Assembly: GCA_016617855.1 (NCBI GenBank)
Contig: JAECUM010001159.1
Coordinates: 1-64,000, forward strand
Direction: 5' to 3'
Source: Megalonaias nervosa
Taxonomy: Eukaryota > Mollusca > Bivalvia > Unionida > Unionidae
DNA length: 64,000 bases
Part shown: positions 14,001-26,000 of the stretch, in pieces
How the letters are laid out: each line of letters opens with the position of its first letter
How positions within the stretch are numbered: position 1 is the stretch's first letter
Notes under the pieces: model-generated
Databases searched by the model: none
What the model was told of the DNA's origin: nothing
What the model saw: the letters and a program-made list of their open reading frames with translations, nothing else
Made by a program: the position numbers and the translations under genes

Positions 14001-17000
14001 TTGCATGATCCTCATGTTGGATATAGGAATATTAAACATTGGAATAAAAGGAAATGCATGATTGTTCTGTTGGATACCGGAATGCTCAACATGGGATGGG
14101 AATAAAAGCAACTGTGTATGATCTGCTTGTTGGATGGTGCACTGGACATCACGCAAGACAAGAGGCAGGAATTTAGTTCTCAACACAAAGTGAAGCAAGA
14201 CAAATTCATGTTTATCTGTGGTAATATTTTGTTTGACTGGAGACACACCAGTCCCCAAATGTTGCTTTTAGATACATTTTATGCTATGAATTCACTTGTA
14301 TTAGTGGAGTACTCATTTTCATGGTTTTCTTGGTCAGTACAGACCATAGATTTAAGGACTCAACATGTACTAATTTTTCTGTGAAGAAAACCATAAAAAG
14401 CAATGCCCATTAAAGTAGTATACATGAATTTATTCACAGAGGAAAATAATTTCTTTTTAAATATATCATCTGATCATAATATATTTAAAAAACTGCTACT
14501 TCCTCAAATATCCAGCCCTCCCAGGTTAAAACATTTTAGCTAAGAAGCAAAAGGTAGGCAGCTAGAGTGATTGCCTTTGATAGGAATGTGCCTCACACAA
14601 TAGGGCACCTTTTTACATATCTGCATAGGTCACTAGAGTATTTCCTCACATTGCTGTGGCTGCATTTTATGTGTAGGTATTGTGTGTACTGTACAGAACT
14701 TGAATAAAATTGCTGTATAAATTCTGCTGCATTCAGGTACATACAGGTATATTTCCTATACATAATCAAGTCATAGCATCAACTATTTAAAGTGTCACTT
14801 CAGTGATTTAATCTGTAAATGTAGCCAGTTGGCTGACTGGCAGCTTCTGTTAGAACTGATACTATAAGCGTCCACTTCATAGGTATTAGTAACGATGTTT
14901 CAGTACTTTATCAGCTGCCATGAGTGCCGCTCTCACATGTAAATTTTCACATTGGTATGTAGCTCTATATATTCACCCCAAGCTCATGAAACAGAATGCA
15001 TGGAGGCTACACTTTATATGAATTGTATGCTCTATTTTTGGCTTACAGTTTTAGATCATGGGCTAGACAAAACGTAAGCTGTGTAAATGTTGGAAACACA
15101 GGAGTGTAGCTTGCTCTGGTTGCCAGCCTGCATATATGCACCTCATGGACAGAAAGTCAATGGGGAACAGTACTGGGGACACAAAAAGGGAAAGCACAGA
15201 AGTGACTTTTGAGGGACAAAGATGCAATCAGTATATATGGTGATGTCACTTCAGTGAATGATTTACTTTGATGGGTATCACAGTCCACAAGGTTAATCAA
15301 CCACAGAGTGATCCAATCTCTCATTGTCAGTGACAGCTGCGTTTCCACTCGTACCACCTCATCATCATAAACCTTTCTTGGCAAAACCAAAATTACTGAT
15401 TACTGCAAGGGTTTGCCTTTATCACCTTCTATCAAATGAGATCAGGTTCAAGCAAACCACCTCAGTTGCCATCTTACACTGCAGAATTTTACCTGGATCA
15501 AATATCCTGTTCTCAGTCAAAACTTGACAAACTGGAGAACATCATGCCAACTAAGAAGTCCAGTTCCTTCACAACTAGACTTTGCCATATGTATCTGATT
15601 GCAACAGGTCACCACCACAGTTGCTAAACCCACATCATACAGGCACTCTCATGGATCTGCATAGTACCACAAGTCACTCAATGCACCAGCTGCCCATCTT
15701 AGTGCCTCTATGCACATGGGATGTTGAGTCACTTCATCTCAAGCCTTTGATACTCAAAGAAATGTTTACTAAGTGATAGGTTGTGAATGACTGCATCCCA
15801 TTCAGGACATTCTGTGAGCTTGGTGAGCCACCACCTTTGACATTCATCTCGAGCTAGATTGCAGATAGCACAGGGATGTTGTTATTGCAACATTTTTACA
15901 GAGAGTGAAACCTGTTCTCTAGCTCCCATGGCCTTCTTAGATTTGACCATAATGGGAGAAGACTCTGTCCTTAGTCCTTCAGTTGAGGAAGCCTTCTGCT
16001 TGCTGCGACCTGAGTTTTGTCCTATGGCATATAGAGTCTATTCTCAGCTGGGTTATTAGATAGAGCTGCCTTGCATACCTTAGGCAACAGGAGATGGTTT
16101 TTCCGGAGTAAGGGGCAGTAACTCCCTCCACCTATTACCTATTCTCCTAAGGTATTATCATCAAGTGAAGAAGAAACCCATTTTTTTTCTTATTAAAATG
16201 TTGTTGTTTTTTTTTTTTTACAATACTCATGTGATGATAATGTACAAACACCCTTCCAACGACCCTGCAGTTTTGTTCATATTGAGAGTATGCACTCTGC
16301 TCCAGTAATGGAAATATTGATGAGATTTGGCACCAATCCCTGTATCAAGGGGAGATGACTAACTGCCACCTATGAGGGGAGATAACTGTTATCTTTTTAG
16401 CTACAACGTTTTAGTCTGGAAGGGCTGGATTTGTGAGGTGGAGATAGCTCTCCTAAGGTATTATGATTGAGAAAATACTATCAAAGAAACATATTTTACT
16501 TGGAAACCAGGAAATTGATACCTATTAAAATCTGACTTAACATTTAACATATCACATTCTGTTAACATTTTTACCTGGCTTTGTTTTATTTATCGCTGTA
16601 ACATGACATCAGAGTAAAAACAGTTTATTGAAAGTCATTGAAACTTAACCCATCTATCCAGTAAACAGGTTCATCCATTATTTTTAATGGACATGGTATT
16701 CCTCAAATTAACAGTATCAGAATAGAACTTCTTCAGTATTTTCACAAAGTATGTTCTTACAGCAATACTCTGATAAATTGAACTGTTTTCAGGTGGAGTT
16801 GGATGATGATGATGATGTTGGGATGACACCTTGGGTCAGTCAGTCAGAGAAGAAGCTTGCTAGTGCCCAGCTGAGGCAAACTGCCATTGACATCACATCT
16901 GAGGATTTGATTCCCAGACTCACTTCACAGAATGTCTCGGATTTAGTCCTCATCAGCATGGTCAGTACAACATATTTTGTTAAAATTAAATTTCAGTAAG

Positions 17001-20000
17001 GTAGGAAGAGTTGTTCCAAAATGAAATATGGGGAAGTGTTAGGCAACACCTGTTTTTTTTTGTCCATCACCTATACAATAAAACTGTAGCCACCAACCCA
17101 CACATTTTCAATAAAACTTCATTTACAGCCACCATACAAAATAGAAATGGAAAATAAATTCAAGCTTTATTTCTACTTTCAAAAGCCATATACAGAAATT
17201 AATGTTGCCATGTCTTGAAATCAACTGTACTTTCATCACATTAATGACAAGCAGTGAAAGCACCATTTTCACTAGCCAAATCTTGTCCATCCTCCATAGC
17301 TGTCAAGTGTCCTGTTTTTTCCGTATTTGTCCCGTATTTTGGACATGAATACAGGTGTACGTTTATTTTTGCAAAAAAATTCGTATTTTAATTTATTTAT
17401 TTTTTTAAAAAAAAAAAAAAAAATTCTTAGCAATTTTCAGTTTTTAGAACGGGCACTCGGTTCCATTCTGATAGAAATGTATTGCATGTATATAAGAATA
17501 CAGTTCTACAATATGATTGGTTTATTCGAAATCAAGGCTACCATGCCTGTCTTTATCCGCCATATTGGATTTTGCAATCAGTTACCACTATCACTGTATC
17601 TCATCTTCGTAATATTCAGCTTCTAATCATGCTGAATAGGAAAGCAGAATATTCAGAATTTTCTCCAGGAAGAACAAGACAACAGAACTGGAAGGACAGT
17701 TGTGCCATCTTGTTTAGATTTGTGAAACCATCTAGTAAAGGAGAAGACTTTACGTTTTGCAAATTGTGTAATGTGATTTCGCTATTGGGCATGGAGGCGC
17801 ACATGAGCACGAAAAAGCTAATAAATATCAGCTTGCTGCTTCATCATACGCAGCTCAGCCTGAACTTGGACATATATAAATACCAGAGAGAACCTTGATG
17901 TAATTCGATCGAAATTCAGTTTATTAAATTTCTTTTAGAAATGAACCTTCCTCTTTCAGTTACTAGTGTTGCTGGCGATATATTTTGCACATGTTTTCCA
18001 GACAGTAATATCACAAAGGATCACTCGTATGCTAGAACGAAAATAGTTAAGTAAGAAAATCACACAAAATTCAGATCATCAATGAAAGTTGGTACATTGG
18101 AATAGATAATGATTGAAAAAAAAATAAGGTGTGGTAAAGGCTTCTATAAACAGTCTGTGTCTGAGTGTGTTGCACTCTTGCACATTCTGAATGGGCCCCC
18201 GAATGGAACAAGTGCCCGTACAGAAGGTGTAACTGTGCAACACATGCATCTTTGACATTAAATAATTATGTAAGGCACTGTCCTACTTTACTGATGGTTG
18301 TGTATGTTGTAAATAGTTACACATGCATTAAAATTTTAAAAATCAGTATTTGTTCCTGAAAATCAGTATTTTTGTCATAAGCAGTCAGTATTTTTGTACT
18401 CGGGGGTTGGCAGCTATGGTCCTCTTCATTTCACATCAATCCGTGGCATATGTAACTTTACAAAATAGTCATTTGAACAACTACCTTGTTATGGGTGAGG
18501 AGTTAAAGGTTTAGCAAGCCAGCTTAGTTACTAATAAGAGAGGTCATTACATGACCTTTGGGGTTTTGCAGTATGGTTACTTTCATATGTCCTTGTGACT
18601 TGGCTTTAAAGAAAAATATATGACATGTGTCATTGTCAGTGGAGGCTGCTGCTGGTTTTCAGAGATGGATGCATCCAGTCAATTAGGGACCTGCTGATAC
18701 ATGTTTGGTTATCTTTTTATATAAAGGGTAGGTGTGAAACGAAGTGGATGAATGACTTTTATTTAGCAAAGAAATGTGCATAGATGTTTTGGAATCCTTT
18801 TGTTCTTTCTGCTGTAGATTATACACTTGGAGTTGCTGCCCATCTTCAGCTGGAAGTTGTGGAATATCTGGGTTTTTTCAACTTTTTTATATTTAAAGAG
18901 TTGTTTCCCCTTTTTTGTTGGGCTTAAATGTAGTCTTACACCACCTGGTGTTATATCCATTGCAAGTGATGAATTTGATGTACTCCTGATCCAAACTGGT
19001 AAGATTACTGAACAGAAATAAATATAGAACTGGTTTACATAAGAAACATTTTAATAGGCCCTTGTCTCAACTGTAATAGTTTTTGATCCAGTTAGAAGAA
19101 GAAAAAAACAAGAAATGAAAAAAAGAAAAACATGATCAGAAAGTTGCTGAAAAATTTCAAATCTCCCACCTGCATAAATAACTAGTACAAAAATGTCACC
19201 CGTCATTAAAGAATATCTTGGATGCCATTCAACTCCAGGGTGTTATTAAGTCAGGAATATCTCTAATCTTTATAAATAAGTTGCATACATTTTTTTATCA
19301 TGAAACTGTTGGTAATATTAAATAACATTTTGCTATTTCAAAATGTGTGATAATTTTTAGCTCTAGTGGTCATAGAGTGGAAGAGCTAGTGTGATGGCCT
19401 CAAAACTTTAGAAATACATTCGCTGAAAGACTTCTTATGATGTCTAGTTGGTTCTCAATGGAAATGGTACTGTTCTAATAACCAAAATGGCTGCCTTGAT
19501 TTCCATCTTGAAACTCATATCACTAATCTTTTGAACAAATCGTTATATTGATCAGATGTCTTCATTACAACACTTCTTGTGATGTCCAGTTTGTCCTCAG
19601 TGAAAATGCCATTCAGTATCCTATATGTCTGCCATGGTATCCATCTTGAAAATCTGGTTGTTGCACTTTCTCCTAAATGAATGGTCATATTGACATTGGG
19701 TTTTTACCAGAAAACTTATTGCAATGTCTAGTTGGTCCCAGATGAAAATGGTGCTGATCTGAAGTCTGATATGGCCACTGTTTAAGTGCTTGGCACTTAT
19801 AAAATGTCATCCACAGGTCCATTGACTCATTTGTTTGAATAATGTCGCATGTATAAAATGACATCTACAGGTTCATTTACTCATTTGTTTGAATAATATG
19901 ACACTTATAAAATGACATCTACAAGTTCATTTACTCAGTTGTTTGAATAATGTGGCACAAATAAAATGACATCCACGGGGTCATTTACTCATTTGTCTGA

Positions 20001-23000
20001 ATTATGAGGCACTTATAAAATGACATCCACTGGTTTATTTAATCAATTGTTTTAATAACATGGCACAAATAAAATGACATCCTCGGGTTCATTTACTCAG
20101 CTTTTTCAATAATGTGGCAATTGTAAAATGGCGTACACTGATCCATTTACTCAATTTGTTTGAATAATGTGGCACAAATAAAATGTCATACACAGGTTCA
20201 TTTACTCAATTGTTGGAATAACATGGCACTTATAAAATGGTGGCTGCAAGTATTGGACAACAGTTCTGCCCATCTGGATAGTAGTTAGTCTTTATAGAAC
20301 ATGTATTATGATCTGTTAATCACAATTTTAATTTAAACAAAATTTTATTGAAAATTGGTTCACTTGATAAATTGTATAAAATGTGGGATTTTTTTGTGAT
20401 AGTGTATTCTCTAAATTCATTTATTTGTATGGATGTAAATTTCTCTGGGTTTTATGAAAAATGAAAATATGGTTTGTACCTAAGCTCATGGAATTGGGAA
20501 GTATTGTTTTTTCCACTGTAGAAATTATGTTAACAGAATCTTTAAATTCATGTATTTGCGAAGTATTTTTTTCAGTATTAGAATTTATGTTCTTTTGGGT
20601 CTTTAATTTTGGGGGCTTAGGAAGTATTGTTTTTTTTCCACAGTAAAATTATTGTTCATGGGATCTTTAAATTTGTGCATTTGGAAAGTATTATTTTTTC
20701 CACAGTAGAATTATTGTTCATGGGATCTTTAAATTTGTGCATTTGGGAAATATTATTTTTTCCGCAGTAGAATTATTGTTCATGGGATCTTTAATTTTGT
20801 GCATTGAGGAATTATTTTTTCCTCAGTAGAATTATTGTTCATGGAATCTTTAAATTTGTGGCTCATACCAGGCACAAGATAAAAAAAAAATTTCCCAGTG
20901 AAAAAAGGCAAACTCACAGTATTTACAAGAGATTATAATTGCCATTAACTTGCTTACATCTCATATTTTCTATTTGTAAATCCTCATTTTACAAATTATA
21001 GATACAGCTTTTATGGCAACACCATTGCTTTGAACGAAGTTAAGATTTTCTTTTAGATCTTTTGCATGCATCATACATCAAATCAGGGGTCACAGAGGTG
21101 ACATAGTAATTCACACAGCTATTGTAGATTCTGTTGTATTGCTGTCTTTACAGGTGATGTTACCAGAGACAATGCCAGCTCACTTTCAGGCCACGTACAC
21201 CCCAATTGCAGCTGCTGGGACAGAGGGTCAGATTAAACACATGGCTCGACTTCTGGCTACACAACTGACCATGGCTGGCATGGGCAAAGGCATTGCTGAA
21301 ATTCAGAGACAGGTGACTTATATGTCTTTTCATCTATCTGTCTGTTGATGTATATATGCATGCACTAATATTTATATATATTTGTGCATATGTATGTATG
21401 CATTCATGTATGTATGTATGTCATGAATATAATTGTCAATCATAACTCCATCCACATATGAACTACTTGTCCTTCCATTTGCTGATTTGTAGCTTTCGTT
21501 GCTTTTGATTTTTCTAGGGTTGTTTCACTCTGTTGATCATTGACCACAAGAGCTTAAGAGACGGTCTGTCTGCCATCATTTGATGTCAGTTTTTCATCTG
21601 TCTGTTAGCACAAGTTTGTTATGCTGCTCCATCTAAAATACTTGGAGGATTGCCATGAAACTTTACAAACACATTCATACCATGGTCTATTTGGTCCTAA
21701 ACAAAATGGTGTGGAAAGTCTTTTTGACATGAGATTCTCACCTGAAGGTTTATATGGTGTATAGTTGGCCCTGAACAAAAATGGTGCCATTTGCACATTC
21801 ATTATTGAAAATCTTGTTATTGCTGCTTCTCCAGAATGGTCATCTTTTTATTGCTGCTTCTCCAGAATGGTCATATCAACATGAATTGTTTGCTGAATGA
21901 CTTCAGTAGATGCCTAGTTCATCCAAAGGAATGTGGTACTGTTCGGACATCCAACATGGTCACCAGGACACCTGAATTAATGGTCATATCACAGACCTGC
22001 CAACCCTTACGATTTTGCCATAAGTCTTACGAAAATTACCCTTAAAATATGGACTTACGGCATAAAATCAAAAACTAAGGAAAAATGATCGTTGCCGAAA
22101 AATCTGGATAATTTGTTCATTCGTGTTCGATTTGTATCTGGGTTTGATATTCAGAATTAGTGGAATTGATCAGGGAACCAGACTAACTTCACAGCAGCAC
22201 CTCAGAAACTTTAAACTGCAACTATTTTTTCATGCAAAGCATCTGCATGATCAAGCTGTTGATTATAGATTTTTTTTTTTAAAAATTGCATCCAGCAAGC
22301 GATGCATGTTTAAGATGAAAAGGAAAATAAGCCTCTTGAAGTGTTAATAATCAACACTGAAGAATAAAAAGGAATATTCCGATGCTTGTGAATTAAAGCA
22401 GGAAGGGACACAATTATGTTTATTGGACATCACCAGTCAATTTGAATATGTTTCATCGCAGGAGATATGATTATCATCGTCATGTAAAATGGAAGAAGAA
22501 TTTCCAAGAATTACATCATGTTAAGAGATAGCAACAAGCCATTGAGCTGCATAGGGTTTGAAACTAAAGTTTGTGCAACTGTACTAGTGGTATATAAAGT
22601 CTAAGTAGACTTTACAAACTTTTCAGTTGAATATGGTGTTTATCGTCACTGTGTGTTTCAAATACCGAACTTTTAATTATGTTTTCCAGCTTTACAATAG
22701 CAGTTTATGATGTTTTGTTACACCTTACTGAAAAATTGGACAAACTTACCGAAAAAAATCAACTCCCTTACTGAGATGGACTCGTCAAGGTTGGTAGGTC
22801 TGATATCAGCATGTGTTTTCACTGAAAGACTTCTTTCGATATCTAGGTTTTCATAAAATAAAAAAAATCTCTGATGGCCTAGTGGTTAGAGCGTCCATTT
22901 CGGATGTGGGAGGTCACGGGTTTGAATTCGGCCAAGTCATACCAAAGACTTATAAAAAATGGTACTAATAGCTGCCTCGCTAGGTGCTCAGCATTAAGAG

Positions 23001-26000
23001 GTTAGTGTTAGGACTGGTTGGCCTGGTGTCAGGATAATGTGACTGGGTGGGACATCATGCTACATGTCTGCAGCATGATGCCCCAGTGCTAGACATCACT
23101 ATAAACTGCCACACTGCAGACATCGTAATGATATGACTGAAATTTTTTTAAAGCTATGTTAAAAATCCAAATCACACACAAATGAAACACAATGGTCATC
23201 TTGAAAATCTTTTTATCACTACTTCTTGATGGCTGGTCATATCAGTGTTGTTCTTTCACTTCTTTTGATATCTAGCTGGAAATTTTGCCAAAATCTGAAA
23301 TCCAATATGGCCACCATGGCAGCCATCTTTAAAATCTTGTTATCATTTCCTTCAAAACTTTTAGTCATACCAACATTGGGTTTAAATTGAAAGACTTCTT
23401 ACAGTGCCTTATTGGTCCTAATTGAAAATGTTGCCAATTTGACATCCAATATGTTCACCACAAAAACTAATTTGAAAATCCTGTTATTGGTGAACAGCAT
23501 AAAAGAAGTTATCAACACTCAGCAGTTAAAAGGAAGAAACGTTCTTATCTAGAATTCTTGGAAAATATTTAGGCCAGTAAAGTGTCAGATTCTTCAAAGG
23601 ACCCTCTTGTTCTTTTGCTGTCTTACTTTATTTGTCAGTTGTATTGAATGTCAAGCATAACAGAAGTTTTGCTTTTCTGTTCTAGGCTGCAGAAGAAGCA
23701 GATGAAAATGTGGATGCTACTCCTGCCCCTGAGGCTGGAACCTCCCCCAAACAGCTGATTCAGACACTAGTTGGTTAGTATGGTGACCTTTTGGTTTCCA
23801 TTTGGTATCCACAACAGCTAATTTCATTGTATCCAGCAGCCCTACTTTTTTACCATTTCCCCCTACTTTTTCCCAGAAAAGAGGCCCTACTATCCCTACT
23901 TTTTGTTTCAATTTTATGTTGAAAATCAATTACACATTTGAAGAGTCACAGCAAAGTAAATTCAGGTACTATCACTGTAATTTAAAGCTGGTTGTTTAAG
24001 GTTTTATATGCATGTTTTAGGTCATTCTAACTTGCATTTGGGCCATTTGACTACAAATGCGCACATCAGAAACTATACATTATAATGAATTAAAGCTGAT
24101 AGAGGTACCTAGATTACATTATTGTAATTATGAATAAGTACAAATATTTAATCAGTGTCACTAGAAGAAGCATTTAAATTTTTTGTTTTCAAATATCACA
24201 AAAGAATGACCTACCTTCCTACCTACCCACCCACCTACTTACCTACCTACGATTATCATAATGTAAGATAGGTACTTCAGTCAGTTGTAGTGTATTACAG
24301 TGTATAGCTTCTGGTGTACTCACTTGAAGTCATGTGGCTAAAATGCATGGTGTCATGGTCAAAATAGCACATATAGCCTATGAACATAGAGGCAGCCTGG
24401 ATTAAAGATTCAGGTATTGTGTAAGAGCATCCTGCTGGTCAAGTTTACAAAGATAATGTAATGTACATAAATTTCATAATAATTTTCTTCATAAAATTTC
24501 CATATTTTCCCCTAGTTTTTCTCAGAATAGTTGCCAGAAATACTCTATTTTATTTCATACTGTATCTTTTACATTAATGATCATCATGTTACCTCTATTC
24601 AATAAAGTAACTGATTTCCACAAAGTAAGGGGGTTAGTAGAGTTTACTTGCTGAATGGTTAAATTACAGCCTTCTAAAGTGCTTTTTGTTTTGTTTTGTT
24701 CAATTCTTTTCTGATAAATGCAACATTTAATAGCTCCTCCCAAACAGTTAATTGCTCTCATACAAGTTAAAACTAAAATTATTTACAATGCCTCCATTGG
24801 CGGGGGGGAGCCAAGTGGTCTAAAGCACTAACTGTAACATATCACTGCCATCTCACCTCTGTTTGCGTGGGTTCACATCTCGGATTTGGCCAATGTAGGT
24901 ATGTGAGAAAGCTGCCAGTAGCTTCTCGTGGGTTGGTTGTTATTCCCTTGGTTTTCCCAGGTTCTTCCTCCACCATTTGTACTGGCTGCCATGTATAGCC
25001 TATCTTGTGCTAAAGAATGGCATTAAACCTTACAACAACAACAACAACAAACAAGCCTCCATACAGTTGTGCATTTTGGTGAGTTCACTAAGAAATCAAC
25101 ATCCTATTAAATAAGAATTTAACTTAAGAATTTACAAATTTCATGAAGTCATGAAGAGTATCAATCAGTTGTTCACTGTATGAATGGCTGTAGTGATGTG
25201 TAGGCTGTTGAGACAGTTACACTGTATGAATGGCTGTAGTGATGTTTAGGCTGTTCAGTCAATTACACACAGTTTGACTGGCTGTAGTAATGTGTAGACT
25301 GTCGAGTCAGTTACTGTACGAATGGCTGTAGTGAAGTGCAGGCTATTCAAACAATCACACACTGTATGAAAGGCTGTAGTGATGTGTACTCTATTCATTC
25401 AGTCACACATTGTATAAATGGTTGTAGTGATATGTAGGCTATTCAATCAATTACACACTATGAATGGCTGTAGTGATGTGTAGGCAGTTCAATCAATTAC
25501 ACACTGTATGAATGGCTGTTGTGATGTGTAGGCTGTTCAATCAATCACACTATGAATGGCTGTAGTGATGTGTCGGCTGTTCATTCAGTCACACTGTATT
25601 AATGGTTATAGTGATGTGTAGGCTCTTCAATCAGTTACACTGTATGAATGGTGTTACGTATATGTAATTAAGTTGCTTGTGTGTTAGTTTTAAATTTGTT
25701 TTTATTTTATTTTGTTTCATTATATTTTATTGAAATGATAATTTTTACTGGATTTGATATTTTTCCCAGTAAATTTAGTCTCTGTTTTGACCTGAATAGA
25801 ACGTGAAAGGTATTACATTATCAGTATTTTTAGCTCACCTTGGTTGAGATGTTTTGTAAACACTAAGCGGAAATGATTGGCTATTACCAAGGTCATTTTC
25901 GGCCCATGTGTTAACTGAGTTGTAAACAGCCTTTCTTTTTAACTTAATTCCAGTGTGAGAATTTGATTCTTAGGTAGGGCTATTCTAGCTACGTGCTAAA

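Larger units (their letters stand above)
12646..16792 (+). other. Intron 6
   Basis: 4.1 kb. It contains a dispersed repeat with GGTCAAAGGTCA/AGGTCATGGTCA phrases (12730-13430), a 60-bp minisatellite (13443-14112) and the 5'/ORF1 part of a DIRS-like element (14640-16150). The phrase TCTCCTAAGGTATTAT appears at 16142 and again at 16451, so 16080-16470 is probably part of the same element. Confidence 0.65.
16961..21153 (+). other. Intron 7
   Basis: 4.2 kb. It holds a complete-looking TIR transposon (17294-18419), a block of dispersed ~175-bp repeat (19330-19795), a 54-bp array and a 62-bp array. 18420-19330 and 20863-21150 show nothing specific beyond AT-rich sequence. Confidence 0.7.
21313..23685 (+). 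other. Intron 8
   Basis: 2.4 kb. It holds a TATG microsatellite (21355-21425), dispersed ~175-bp repeat units, a TIR transposon (21992-22802) and a family 1 SINE (22870-23180), followed by more ~175-bp repeat. Almost the whole intron is repeat. Confidence 0.75.

Noticed and set aside
13603..14061. 152-codon open frame with repeated [22 protein letters not shown] units
   Set aside because: It is the translation of a 60-bp minisatellite; the period is a multiple of three, so frames stay open on both strands. No splice or start context supports a gene.
17327..17898. Open frames in transposon alpha as a host gene
   Set aside because: They lie between inverted repeats, are broken, and at most show a decayed zinc finger of a transposase.
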